From Streptomyces toxytricini (GTDB lineage: Bacteria; Actinomycetota; Actinomycetes; Streptomycetales; Streptomycetaceae), in the NCBI RefSeq assembly GCF_014649915.1, contig NZ_BMTY01000024.1, positions 83,690 through 147,689 on the forward strand: DNA of 64,000 nucleotides, in the 5' to 3' direction. Under the pieces are notes generated by a model. It searched no databases and was not told where the DNA came from. It was given only the letters and a program-made list of their open reading frames with translations. Shown in pieces: positions 1-8,885 of this stretch. The translations under genes and the position numbers were made by a program. Numbering within the stretch: the stretch's first letter is position 1; every line of letters starts with the position of its first letter.

Positions 1-3000
1 GGGACGTCCCGTTCGGTGGAGTCGGTGCTGCCCGCCGAGGTCGGCCGGGCCCTGCTGACCACCGCGCCGGCGTACTACGGTGCGACGACGCAGGAGCTGC
101 TGCTGGCCGCGCTGGCGGTGGCCGCCGCCCGGTGCAGCGGGTCTGCGACGCTGGTCCTGGACACCGAGGGGCACGGCCGGGACGGGGCGGCGGCGGGCGG
201 CGCGGAGCCCGCAGTCGCCTCCACGGTGGGCTGGTTCACGTGCATGTTCCCCGTCCGCCTGGCCGCGGACCCGGGCGTGGCGGACGCGGAGCTCGCGGAC
301 GCGGTGCGCGCCGTACGGGAGCAGTGGCGGCGGGTGCCGCGCGACCGCGCCTCGTACGGGCTGCTGCGCCACCTGCACCCGCAGGCCGGCGGGCTCCTCG
401 CCGCCGCGCCGGGGCGGCCGGTGCTCTTCAACTACCTGGGCCGGTACGCCGTCGCCGGCCGAGACCCGTGGCCGTACGCCGCGGAGGCGCCCGTCCTCGG
501 GATCCACCGGGCCGCCCGGCAGCCGCTGTCGCACCCGCTGGAGGTCAACGCGGTCGTCGACGAGCGCACCGGGGAGCCGCTGCTGACCGCCGTGTGGCGG
601 TGGTCCGCGCGGCTGGTCGACAGCGGCGACGCGGAGCGCCTGGCCGGGGAGTGGGCCCGTGTGCTGACCGCTCTCGCCCGGGCGGACGGCGGAGCGCAGC
701 CGGAAGGGGCCGGGCACGTCGTCATGCCCGGGCAGCGTGCGCAGGAGCAGTGGCCGTGTTCGCCGCTCCAGGAGGGGCTGCTCTACCACGCCCACGAGGG
801 CGGGGGCGCCGCTGATCCGTACCACGTGCAGACGCTGCTCGACCTGGAGGGGCCGGTGGACGCGGGTGCGCTGCGGTCGGCGCTGGGCGTGCTCGTCGAG
901 CGGCATCCGGCCCTGCGGGCCGGGTTCCGGTGGGACTGCCGGGGCCGGGCGGTGCAGTTCGTGCCGGAGAAGGCCGCGGTGCCGTTGCGGGAGGTGGACC
1001 TGGCGGGGCTGCCCGAGGGCGAGCGCGGGCCCGCCGCGGAGGCGGAGGCGCGCCGGGACCGGGACGAGCCGTTCGACCCGGCTGCGCCGCCGCTGCTGCG
1101 GGCCGTGCTGCTGCGGCTGGGCGGGGACCGCTCGCTGCTTCTGCTGAGCTACCACCACATCCTGATGGACGGCTGGTCGATGCAGGTGGCGCTGGCCGAC
1201 CTGGCCGACCTGTACGGGCAGGCCGCATCGGGCGCGGTGCCGGCGCTCGCCGCGCGGCCGTCGGCGCTGGCGTACCTGCGGTACGTCGCCGATCAGGACG
1301 CGGCGTTGGCGGGGAAGCACTGGCAGGCCCTGCTCGGCGGCGTGACCGAGCCGACGCTGCTGACGCCGCCGCCGGGCGGCGGCGGGGAGCGGGTGCGGCC
1401 GCGGACGGTGCTGGTGGAGCTGCCGGCCGGGCGTACGGCCGCGCTGCGGGCGCGGGCCCGGGAGCGGGGGCTGTCGCTGAACACGCTGGTGCTGGGCGCG
1501 TGGGCGCTGGTGCTGGCCCAGCTGACCGGCCGGACGGACGTGGTGTTCGGCACGGTCGTCGCCGACCGGCCGCCCCACCTGCCCGGGGTCGAGTCCATGG
1601 TCGGGCTGATGAACAACGCGGTTCCGGTGCGCGTGGACACCGCCGCGGCCGGCGACCGGGGAGGGCTGCTGGCGGCGCTCCAGGAGCAGCGGACCGAGAT
1701 GATGCCGTTCCAGCACCTGGGGCTGGCGGAGATCATCCGCGGGACCGGGCTGCGCGAGTTGTTCGACACCGTCGTCGTGCTGGAGACGTATACGGACGCC
1801 TTCGCCACCCGGTGGGGCGCTGACCTGCGGGTGGTGTCCAGCCGGGTGGAGAACGGCACGCACTACCCGCTGTGCGTGCTGGTCTCGCCCGGGGAGCGGG
1901 TGGCGATCCGGGTCCAGTACCAGCCGGGGCGGATCGGCGAGGAGGGGGCGCGGGAGATCGGGGCGCGGCTGGTCGAGGCGTTGGACGCGCTGGCCGCCGA
2001 CCTGGACGCGCCCGCCGCGCAGCCGGTCGCGGCCGCCGCCGCGGGCGGGGCGGGCGGGGGCGGGGAGGAGCTGCTGCCCGTGCCGGTGCCGGTGTTGGAG
2101 CGGTTCGCCGGGCACGTGCGCACGGCTCCGGGGCGGCCGGCCGTCGTGGACGGCGCCGGGGTGCTGGACTACCGGGGCCTGGACGCGGCCTCGGACCGGC
2201 TGGCCGGGGAGCTGTCCGCTCGCGGCATCGGGCCCGAGGACGTCGTCGCGCTGTGCCTGCGGCGCGGCCGGGACGCGGTGGCGGCGATGCTGGCGGTGCT
2301 CAAGGCCGGGGCCGCGTACCTGTGGCTGGATCCGCGGCACCCGGCGGCCCGGTTGGCGGCGCTGGCCGCCGAGGGGCGGCCCGCACTGCTGGTACGGCAG
2401 GCGGAGTTCGATGCGGCGCTGTCGCTGGTCGACGCCGCCGTGCCGCGGATGCTGCTGGAGCCGCGGCACGTGTCTGCCGAGCCGCCGGCCGGACCCGGTG
2501 GACGGCGGGTGCGCCGCCGTCCGGTGCGGCTGCCCGGGCACCCGGCGTACGTGGTGCACACGTCGGGCACGCAGGGGACGCCCAAGGCCGTGGTGATGCC
2601 CGGGGCGGCCCTGGACCGGCTCGTGGACTGGCACGAGGAGCGCTTCCCCGCGGAACCGGGGTCGGTGACGGCGCAGTTCACGTCCATGGCGTTCGACGTC
2701 GCCACGCAGGAGGTGCTCACCGCGCTGTGCACGGGCCGTACGCTGGCCGTCCCGGACGCGGACACCCGCGCGGACGCGGCTGCCTGGACCGCGTGGCTTC
2801 GTACGCACCGGGTCACCGAGCTGTTCGCGCCGACGCCCGTCCTGGCGGCGCTGTGCGAGTTCGCCGACGGGGAGCGGGAGGCGCTGCCGGACCTGCGGCA
2901 CCTGGTGCAGGCCGGCGAGGCGCTCGTCGTCGGGCCGCAGCTGCGCAGCCTGTGCGCCCGCGGCGGGAAGCGGCTGCACAACCACTACGGGCCGGCCGAG

Positions 3001-3975
3001 ACGCACGTCGTGACGGCGGGCGAGGTCGCCGGGGAGCCGGCCGGCTGGCCCGCACGGCCCCCGATCGGGCGGGCGGTGCCCGGATCGCGGGTGAGGGTGC
3101 TGGACGCGGGGCTGCGGCCGGTGCCCGAGGGGCTGGTCGGGGAGCTGTACCTGGCGGGCGACCAGGTGGCGCGCGGGTACCTGGGCCGGCCGGGGCTGAC
3201 CGCGGCGCGGTTCGTGGCCGACCCCTGGGGGCCGCCCGGGGCGCGGATGTACCGCACCGGTGACCTGGCGCGGAGGCTGCCGGACGGCTCGCTGGAGTTC
3301 ACCGGCCGCAACGACGACCAGGTCAAGATCCGCGGGCACCGCATCGAGCCGGACGAGGTGCGGGCCGCTCTGGCCGCCCTGCCCGGGGTGGTGCAGGCCG
3401 CCGTGGTGGCGGGGCCGGACGGGCGCGGCGGCAAGGAGCTCACCGGTTACGCCGTCGGCGCGTCGGAGAGCGGTGCGCCCCTCGACGGGGCTGCGCTGCG
3501 GGCCGCGCTGGCGGAGGTGCTGCCGGACTTCATGCTGCCCGCCCGGGTGATGGTGCTGGAGCACATGCCGCTGACCGTGAACGGCAAGGTGGACCGGCGG
3601 GCGCTGCCCGAGCCGCAGCGGGCGCCGGCCGTGCTGCGGGAGCCCCGTACCCCGGCCGAGCGGGCGGTGGTCGAGGCGTACGCCGACGTGCTGGGCCTGG
3701 AGCGGGTCGGCGTCGACGACAACTTCTTCGACCTGGGCGGGCACTCGCTGCTCGCGGCCCGGCTGTTGCAGCGGCTGCGCGAGCGGCTCGACCCGTCGGT
3801 GACGCTGGCCCAGGTGATGCAGCGGGCCACGCCGGCCGCCTTGGCCGCGGCGTACGCAGCGGGGGCGGGGGCCGGGGGTGAGCCGGACTCCGGGCCGGGC
3901 GGCGCGGCCGCCGGGGCGCACGGGGCCGCCGGCCCCGGCCTCGACGGTGCGGCCGTCGCGGCCGTACGGAGCTGA
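1..3975 (+). CDS. Non-ribosomal peptide synthetase, 3' part (E-C-A-PCP), partial at the left edge
   Basis: The reading frame is open to base 1, so the gene starts outside the window; residues here count from the GTG at 16. The first about 220 residues are the end of an epimerisation domain (EGHGRD near 50, TVGWFT near 70, FNYLGRY near 137). A condensation domain follows (SPLQEGLLYHA near 245, HHILMDG near 378), then an adenylation domain (A3 TSGTQGTPK near 847, A5 NHYGPAET near 989, A7 YRTGDL near 1078, A10 NGKVDRR near 1188), and a carrier domain (FFDLGGHSLLA, phosphopantetheine Ser near 1244). There is no thioesterase after the carrier domain. Aligned by eye to GrsA, the pocket residues read D-V-Q-F-V-A-H-V-V plus the A10 Lys, which resembles the proline code. 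The preceding E domain implies that the upstream residue is delivered in D form. An MbtH gene follows directly. Confidence 0.95.
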   Translation, partial: GTSRSVESVLPAEVGRALLTTAPAYYGATTQELLLAALAVAAARCSGSATLVLDTEGHGRDGAAAGGAEPAVASTVGWFTCMFPVRLAADPGVADAELADAVRAVREQWRRVPRDRASYGLLRHLHPQAGGLLAAAPGRPVLFNYLGRYAVAGRDPWPYAAEAPVLGIHRAARQPLSHPLEVNAVVDERTGEPLLTAVWRWSARLVDSGDAERLAGEWARVLTALARADGGAQPEGAGHVVMPGQRAQEQWPCSPLQEGLLYHAHEGGGAADPYHVQTLLDLEGPVDAGALRSALGVLVERHPALRAGFRWDCRGRAVQFVPEKAAVPLREVDLAGLPEGERGPAAEAEARRDRDEPFDPAAPPLLRAVLLRLGGDRSLLLLSYHHILMDGWSMQVALADLADLYGQAASGAVPALAARPSALAYLRYVADQDAALAGKHWQALLGGVTEPTLLTPPPGGGGERVRPRTVLVELPAGRTAALRARARERGLSLNTLVLGAWALVLAQLTGRTDVVFGTVVADRPPHLPGVESMVGLMNNAVPVRVDTAAAGDRGGLLAALQEQRTEMMPFQHLGLAEIIRGTGLRELFDTVVVLETYTDAFATRWGADLRVVSSRVENGTHYPLCVLVSPGERVAIRVQYQPGRIGEEGAREIGARLVEALDALAADLDAPAAQPVAAAAAGGAGGGGEELLPVPVPVLERFAGHVRTAPGRPAVVDGAGVLDYRGLDAASDRLAGELSARGIGPEDVVALCLRRGRDAVAAMLAVLKAGAAYLWLDPRHPAARLAALAAEGRPALLVRQAEFDAALSLVDAAVPRMLLEPRHVSAEPPAGPGGRRVRRRPVRLPGHPAYVVHTSGTQGTPKAVVMPGAALDRLVDWHEERFPAEPGSVTAQFTSMAFDVATQEVLTALCTGRTLAVPDADTRADAAAWTAWLRTHRVTELFAPTPVLAALCEFADGEREALPDLRHLVQAGEALVVGPQLRSLCARGGKRLHNHYGPAETHVVTAGEVAGEPAGWPARPPIGRAVPGSRVRVLDAGLRPVPEGLVGELYLAGDQVARGYLGRPGLTAARFVADPWGPPGARMYRTGDLARRLPDGSLEFTGRNDDQVKIRGHRIEPDEVRAALAALPGVVQAAVVAGPDGRGGKELTGYAVGASESGAPLDGAALRAALAEVLPDFMLPARVMVLEHMPLTVNGKVDRRALPEPQRAPAVLREPRTPAERAVVEAYADVLGLERVGVDDNFFDLGGHSLLAARLLQRLRERLDPSVTLAQVMQRATPAALAAAYAAGAGAGGEPDSGPGGAAAGAHGAAGPGLDGAAVAAVRS

Positions 3976-4098
3976 CCGGGCGCCGATAGGCGCACGGGGG
4001 CCGCCCCGGGATGCGCACGGGGCCGGCCCCTCCCCCATTGATCCATCGCAGTGCCATGCGCGGCAGCGCCTGCGCACCGCCACATCCGAGGAGATTGC

Positions 4099-4320
4099 AT
4101 GAACCCGTTCGACGACCCCGACGGCGCCTTCGCCGTGCTCGCCAACGACGAGGGCCAGCACAGCCTGTGGCCCGCCCACATCGCCGTTCCGGACGGCTGG
4201 CGCGAAGTGCACCCGCGGGCCGACAGGGCCACCTGCCTGGCGTGGGTCGAGACGTCCTGGACCGATCTGCGGCCGCGCTCGCTGCGGGCCGCCGAGGCCG
4301 CTGCCGGGACCGCCCGGTGA
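4099..4320 (+). CDS. MbtH-like NRPS accessory protein
   Basis: A 73-residue protein with the MbtH family signature: N-E-G-Q-H-S-L-W-P near the N-terminus, an invariant GW, and C-L-x-W-V-E-x-x-W-T-D-L-R-P-R-S-L near the C-terminus. MbtH proteins bind NRPS adenylation domains and help them fold and activate amino acids, so the partner is most likely the adenylation domain just upstream. The ATG at 4099 is chosen because a CGAGGAG ribosome site lies 6 nt upstream and the family motif begins shortly after it. The stop codon overlaps the next gene's GTG by 4 nt, which indicates translational coupling. It is about 120 bp downstream of the NRPS stop. Confidence 0.95.
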   Translation: MNPFDDPDGAFAVLANDEGQHSLWPAHIAVPDGWREVHPRADRATCLAWVETSWTDLRPRSLRAAEAAAGTAR

Positions 4321-5171
4321 ACGCGCCGGACACACCCGTCCTGCGCGTCGCCGTCGTCGCCGCGCTCCCGCAGACCGCGCCCCCGCTGGTCGAGGCGCTG
4401 CGCGCCCTCGGGCACCGGGTCCCGGTGGTGGTCGGCCACCGGCGCCCCGCCGACTGGCCCGGGCACGTGCTCGGCGAGCACGACCTGCCGGCAGGGGTGG
4501 ACCTGGCCGTTCCCGCCCGGACGGACTCGATCGCGGGCCTGTTGGGCGCGTACGCCGTCGACGTGGCCGTCAGCTACGGCTACCCGCGCAGGCTTCCCGC
4601 CGCCGCTGTGGCCGCGGCCCGGCTGGGGACCGTCAACTGCCACCCGTCCGACCTGCCCTCGTACCGGGGGCCGAATCCGGTGGGGTGGGCCGTGCGCAAC
4701 GGCGAGCGGACGATCGGCGTGACATGGCACCGGATGGACGCAGAGCTGGACACGGGCTCCGTGCTGGCGCGTACGACGATCGCCCTGGACGAGGAGGTGT
4801 GGTCGTTCACCGGGGTCAACGCCCTTGTGCTGGAGGCTGCTTCGGAGATGCTGCCGCTGGTGCTGCGCCGACTGGTGCGCGGGGACGCGGGCGAACCGCA
4901 GCCGGAGCGGAAGGGCAGTTGGGCCGGGTTCTTCGCGGAGGACTACGCCGCGGTGGACTGGTCGGGGCGGGCCGCGGACATCCACGCCCAGGTCCGCGCC
5001 TGGAACATCGCCGGCCACCACCCGCGCGTACAGGGCCCGGTGGCGGTGATCGACGGCGCACGCTGGCGGCTGCGCCGCACGACCCTGCGCCAGCCGCCCC
5101 CGGGCACCGGCCGCCGCATCACCTGCGGCAACGGAGACCTGTGGGTCCTGGCGGCGGACCCGCTGGACTAG
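4317..5171 (+). CDS. Formyltransferase family protein (methionyl-tRNA formyltransferase-like)
   Basis: A 284-residue protein whose GTG start overlaps the MbtH stop by 4 nt. The centre matches the formyl transferase fold: N-C-H-P-S-D-L-P-S-Y-R-G supplies the catalytic Asn and His, and M-D-A-E-L-D-T-G-S-V-L supplies the conserved Asp. These enzymes move a formyl group from 10-formyl-tetrahydrofolate to an amine. The C-terminal part (about residues 205-284) resembles the C-terminal domain of such enzymes. Because it is co-translated with MbtH downstream of an NRPS, a role in formylating an amino acid or peptide amine of the NRPS product is inferred. It differs from housekeeping Fmt in lacking the expected def/fmt neighbours. 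Folate-dependent sugar formyltransferases are an alternative. Confidence 0.85.
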   Translation: MNAPDTPVLRVAVVAALPQTAPPLVEALRALGHRVPVVVGHRRPADWPGHVLGEHDLPAGVDLAVPARTDSIAGLLGAYAVDVAVSYGYPRRLPAAAVAAARLGTVNCHPSDLPSYRGPNPVGWAVRNGERTIGVTWHRMDAELDTGSVLARTTIALDEEVWSFTGVNALVLEAASEMLPLVLRRLVRGDAGEPQPERKGSWAGFFAEDYAAVDWSGRAADIHAQVRAWNIAGHHPRVQGPVAVIDGARWRLRRTTLRQPPPGTGRRITCGNGDLWVLAADPLD

Positions 5172-5299
5172 GTTCTGTCCAGCGGATCGTGGACGGGAGG
5201 CCCCGCGGCGGCAGTGCAGCGCCGCCGCGGGCCCCGGGGTGCGGCTCCGCGACCCCGGCACACCGGGTCCGACCGACGATCCCCGAGGGCAGGCACGAC

Positions 5300-5830
5300 A
5301 TGCGATGGACCGTTCACGGCGAGCACAGCCTCTACGAGACCCCGTGGGTGCGGTTGCGCTCCCTCGACGTGGAGCAGCCGGACGGCGTCCGCACCGACTA
5401 CCACGTGGTGCGGCTGCGGGACCTCGCCGTCGCGGCGGCCGTCGACGAGCGGCAGCGGGTGCTGATGATGTGGCGCCACCGCTTCGTCACGGACACCTGG
5501 GCGTGGGAGCTGCCCATGGGCCTGGTCGAGGACGGCGAAAGCCCCGAGGTCGCCGCGGCGCGGGAGCTGGAGGAGGAGACCGGCTGGCGTCCGGAGACCG
5601 TCAGTGCGCTGATCAGCGCCCAGCCCGCGGCCGGGATCACCGACAGCCGGCACTTCGTGTTCCGCGCGGACGGGGTCCGGCGCATCGGCGAGCCGAGCGA
5701 ACGCAACGAGTCGGACCGGCTGGAGTGGATCCCGTCGGCCGACATCCCCGGCATGATCGCCCGCGGGGAGATCGTCAGCAGCGCGACCCTGGTGGGCGTG
5801 ATGGCCCTGCTGCTCGACCTCAGGGCCTGA
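5300..5830 (+). CDS. Nudix hydrolase
   Basis: A 176-residue protein with a complete Nudix box (G-L-V-E-D-G-E, seven residues, then R-E-L-E-E-E-T-G), centred near residue 80. The layout, with an N-terminal beta domain and E-L-P-M-G before the box, resembles ADP-ribose pyrophosphatase-type Nudix enzymes, which hydrolyse nucleoside diphosphates linked to another moiety. The ATG at 5300 is chosen because CGAGGGCAGG lies just upstream and the conserved start of the fold follows. The 128 bp gap after the formyltransferase has no clear terminator, so whether it belongs to the NRPS operon is unknown. Confidence 0.88.
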   Translation: MRWTVHGEHSLYETPWVRLRSLDVEQPDGVRTDYHVVRLRDLAVAAAVDERQRVLMMWRHRFVTDTWAWELPMGLVEDGESPEVAAARELEEETGWRPETVSALISAQPAAGITDSRHFVFRADGVRRIGEPSERNESDRLEWIPSADIPGMIARGEIVSSATLVGVMALLLDLRA

Positions 5831-5905
5831 GGCTGCACCGTCGCCGCAATGCCGACCCGGTGGCCGACACGGCGCGGTTGACGGCGCGGGCGCCGCGGCC
5901 CGGTG

Positions 5906-7189
5906 TCACAGGCCTGACTCGGCCCGCTCCCGCAGCGCCGCATGTGCCTGCGCGGCGGCCTCCGGGTGCAGCAGCACGTCCGCCGCCGTGCAGGCGAGGG
6001 CTTCCGCCGCCGCGAGCAGGACGCGGCGTGCGCGGGGAGACGCGGCCGCCTCGGCGAACCGGGGGGTGTGGTCGGAGCCGTCCGCCGCGTCCATGATGGC
6101 GAGGAACGGGTGGATGGCCGGCACACGCGTGCTCACGTTGCCGATGTCGGAGGAGCCCAGGTACACGCCGGACTCCGGTTCGGTCAGGTGGATCCCCGCC
6201 CGTGCCAGGTGGTCGGTGAACCGGGCGGTGAGGACGGGGTTGTCGCGGAAGTGCTCGTACCGCGACCCTGCCCGCTCCACGGTGGCCTTGGTCCCGGTGG
6301 CGGCGGCCACGCCTTCCGCGCACCGCTCCAGCTCGCCGGCGAGTGCCTCCAGGGCGGCCGTGGTCGCGCCCCGGAGCCCGAACAGCCCCTCCGCGTACTC
6401 GGGCACGATGTTGGTGGCGCGGCCGCCGTCGGTGACGATGCCCTGGACGTGGGAGCCGGGCGGCAGCCGGCGCTGCAGCACCCCCAGCGTGTTGAAGAGC
6501 TGGATGAGCGCGCCCAGGGCGTCGATGCCCTGCGTCGGGTTGCCCGTCGGGTGGGCGGCGCGGCCGTGGAACCCCACCCGGACCTGCGCGCTGGCCGTCA
6601 GGGGCGCCCACGACCAGTCGTGGACGCCCGGGTGCACCATCAAGGCTGCGTCCACGCCGTCGAACACCCCCGCTTCCACGAGCGCGACCTTGCCGCCGCC
6701 CCGCTCCTCCGCGGGCGTGCCGACGGCCAGCAGCGAGCCCTGCGGGTCGCCGAGGGCGGCCCGCACGGCGAGGGCCGCGCCCAGGCCGGCCGCGGCGATC
6801 AGGTTGTGCCCGCAGGCGTGGCCGAGCCCCGGCAGCGCGTCGTACTCCAGCAGCAGGGCCACCCGGGGGCCTTCGCCGCTGCCGGCGCGCGCGGTGAACG
6901 CGGTGGTCAGGCCGGCCGTCCCCCGCTCGACCCGGAAGCCGTCCCGCGCCAGCTCCGCCGTCAGCAGCCGGGCCGCCCGGTGCTCCTCGTAGGCCGGCTC
7001 GGGGTCGCGGTGGAGCGCGAGGGCGGTGTCCCACAGGCGGTCGGCGCGGGCGGCGACCTCGTGCCGGACCCGGGCGTACACCGCCTCCGGGGCGTCGACG
7101 GGGAGGGTACGGCCGTGGGTGCCGGGGTGGTCGTCGGGCACGGTGGACTCCTGGGGGTGGGCGGCCGGGCGCTGATGTGCGTGTTCCAC
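5906..7189 (-). CDS. M20 family metallopeptidase / amidohydrolase (AbgB-like)
   Basis: A 427-residue protein with the M20 dizinc signature: E-Y-D-A-L-P-G-L-G-H-A-C-G-H-N near residues 127-141, G-T-P-A-E-E-R-G-G-G-K near 175, and a dimerisation (lid) domain in the middle that starts at about H-P-G-V-H-D-W. The family removes N-acyl or aminoacyl groups; the closest pattern is p-aminobenzoyl-glutamate hydrolase subunit B. No signal peptide is seen, so it is probably cytoplasmic. The first about 40 residues are not conserved-looking and a downstream start is possible. It is oriented against the Nudix gene and lies 44 bp after the DksA-type gene. Confidence 0.88.
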   Translation of the reverse strand: MEHAHQRPAAHPQESTVPDDHPGTHGRTLPVDAPEAVYARVRHEVAARADRLWDTALALHRDPEPAYEEHRAARLLTAELARDGFRVERGTAGLTTAFTARAGSGEGPRVALLLEYDALPGLGHACGHNLIAAAGLGAALAVRAALGDPQGSLLAVGTPAEERGGGKVALVEAGVFDGVDAALMVHPGVHDWSWAPLTASAQVRVGFHGRAAHPTGNPTQGIDALGALIQLFNTLGVLQRRLPPGSHVQGIVTDGGRATNIVPEYAEGLFGLRGATTAALEALAGELERCAEGVAAATGTKATVERAGSRYEHFRDNPVLTARFTDHLARAGIHLTEPESGVYLGSSDIGNVSTRVPAIHPFLAIMDAADGSDHTPRFAEAAASPRARRVLLAAAEALACTAADVLLHPEAAAQAHAALRERAESGL

Positions 7190-7233
7190 GGCAGCGGCTG
7201 CTGATGCGCCGCATCAGGCAGGAGGGGCGGGGG

Positions 7234-7656
7234 TCAGGCGGGGTAGGGCGGGCGGTGAGGGGTCGAGGCGGCGCAGTCGACGCAGGTGGCGGCTGCCGGG
7301 CGGATCTCCAGGCGTTCCGGGGGGATGGGGTTGCCGCAGTCCTCGCACCGGCCGTAGCTGCCCTCGGCGAGGCGGTCCAGGGCGCGGTCCAGTTCCTGCA
7401 GGTGCTCGCGGGTCCGGGCCAGGAGGGCGGCTACGTGGGCCCGCTCGAAGGCGGTGCTGCCGCCCTCGGGGTCGTGCTCGTCGTCCACGGCGACCAGGGC
7501 GTTCGCCGCGACGATCCCGTCGTACTCGCGGCTGAGCGCGGCCGCCTCCGCGAGGGTGTCGGCGCGGTCGGCGGCGAGGCGTGCGCGGACGGCGGTGGCG
7601 GCGGACGGGGTGTCCGCATCGGGGCCGTGCCGGGGTGCGTCGGCCATGCCGGCCAC
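7234..7656 (-). CDS. TraR/DksA-type C4 zinc-finger protein
   Basis: A 140-residue protein with a charged helical N-terminal half and a C-terminal zinc finger: C-E-D-C, 17 residues, C-V-D-C. The segment G-R-C-E-D-C-G-N-P-I-P-P-E-R-L is typical of actinobacterial TraR/DksA proteins. DksA proteins act in the secondary channel of RNA polymerase; small actinobacterial members are mostly uncharacterised. A second in-frame ATG three codons later is also a possible start. Confidence 0.9.
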   Translation of the reverse strand: MAGMADAPRHGPDADTPSAATAVRARLAADRADTLAEAAALSREYDGIVAANALVAVDDEHDPEGGSTAFERAHVAALLARTREHLQELDRALDRLAEGSYGRCEDCGNPIPPERLEIRPAAATCVDCAASTPHRPPYPA

Positions 7657-7719
7657 AACGCCGCCCCGCGACCGGTGATTCCCGGCCGCCGCCGGAGGAG
7701 GCGGGGCGGCGGCCCGGTC

Positions 7720-8088
7720 TCAGCGGGCCGGAACGGGCTGCGTGAGGTTGACGGCATTGCCGTCCGGGTCCGCGATGTGGGCGACGCGGTGGCCCCACGG
7801 CATGTCGCGGGGGCCGCTGCGGACCGAGCCGCCCAGTGCCTCCACGCGGGCGAGCGTCCCGTCGACGTCGTCGACGCCGATGCCGAGCAGGATCCGCGGC
7901 GCCCTACCCGGCCCGGGGTCCTCCTCGGCCACCAGGCCGAGGTCAGTGTCGCCGATGCGCAGGCCGAGGTAGAAGGGCGGCCCTTCGGCCGGGAACCGGA
8001 AGACCTCCACGGCTCCGAAGAGCTCGGTGTAGAAGGCGCGGAGCAGGTCTTGGTGCGCGGTGATGATCACAGGCTGGATGGTGGACAT
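7720..8088 (-). CDS. VOC (glyoxalase/bleomycin-resistance) family protein
   Basis: A 122-residue single-domain VOC protein. It shows the beta-alpha-beta pattern A-F-Y-T-E-L-F-G near residue 18, G-L-R-I-G near 43, and the terminal P-W-G-H-R-V-A-H-I-A-D-P-D-G-N-A-V-N-L motif. VOC proteins bind metals or hydrophobic ligands and include isomerases, dioxygenases and drug-binding proteins, so the substrate cannot be read from the sequence. The ATG ending at 8088 is chosen because the family fold begins right there, although the frame is open further upstream. Confidence 0.85.
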   Translation of the reverse strand: MSTIQPVIITAHQDLLRAFYTELFGAVEVFRFPAEGPPFYLGLRIGDTDLGLVAEEDPGPGRAPRILLGIGVDDVDGTLARVEALGGSVRSGPRDMPWGHRVAHIADPDGNAVNLTQPVPAR

Positions 8089-8231
8089 GGTGCCGGTGCT
8101 CTCCCTGTCGAGGACGGTCGCGTCGAAGGGGAGACCGGTCGGGCGCGGCGAACTCATCGGCACCGCCGCTGCCGGGTCGACCACCGGCCCAGGCGCGGCC
8201 GGCGCGCCTCGGCCTGGTCGTGTGCGAGGGT

Positions 8232-8705
8232 TCAGTACCACTGCTGGCTGGTGCCGCCGTGGCAGTTCCACATGATGACGGGCTGGTCCGGGAGGTAGGT
8301 CCGGATGTCGAGACAGCGGCCGTTGCCGGTGTTGCGGATGGTGCCGTCCGTCGCCTTGCGCCACAGCTGGCTGTTGCCGCCGTGGCAGTTCCACATGATG
8401 ACCGGTTCGCCGACGTCGTAGGTCCGGATGTCGAGGCAGCGGCCGTTGCCCTGGTTGCGGATGGTCCCGTCGGGCTCGAAGCGCCACTGCTGGCTGGTGC
8501 CGCCGTGGCACTCCCACATGATGACGGGCTCGCCCTCGCCGTATGTCTTGATGTCCAGGCAGTAGCCGTTGCCGGCGTTGCGGACGAGCACCGGTGCCGC
8601 GGCCGCGGCCCGTGTCCCGCCGGCCGCGGCCGGGGCGGAGAGGGTCACGGCGGCGGCCAGGGTGAGCAGGCTCAGACCGAGCGTGAGGTTCGCTCGCACG
8701 CGCAT
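8232..8705 (-). CDS. Secreted ricin-type beta-trefoil lectin
   Basis: A 157-residue protein starting with a signal peptide (R-V-R-A-N, a hydrophobic stretch, then an A-x-A-type site near residue 30). The remainder is three about 43-residue repeats, each with C-L-D-I-x-T-Y and S-Q-x-W near its end, which together make one beta-trefoil. Such domains bind galactose-type sugars and are often attached to secreted glycosidases; here the domain stands alone. The three repeats are unusually similar (x-P-V-I-M-W-x-C-H-G-G in each). The ATG ending at 8705 is preceded by GAGGAGC. Confidence 0.9.
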   Translation of the reverse strand: MRVRANLTLGLSLLTLAAAVTLSAPAAAGGTRAAAAAPVLVRNAGNGYCLDIKTYGEGEPVIMWECHGGTSQQWRFEPDGTIRNQGNGRCLDIRTYDVGEPVIMWNCHGGNSQLWRKATDGTIRNTGNGRCLDIRTYLPDQPVIMWNCHGGTSQQWY

Positions 8706-8885
8706 GGGGGCTCCTCGTGAGTCGCTTCGATGCGGTCCCGGTGGATGCATCGGCGCGCTCAGGGTCGCGGTGCGGCGTCCGCGCGGTCGATGGCCGGGGC
8801 TCGGCCTCACCCGGTCGGACCAGGCAGGCACGATCCTGCTTTCCCTCACACGATGGACGGCGGTGTCCCGGGAGGGGTGGCTGGT

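Noticed and set aside
5820..7214. Second reverse-strand frame of 464 codons over the M20 peptidase
   Set aside because: Arg/Pro/Gly-rich shadow; the other reverse frame carries clear M20 motifs.
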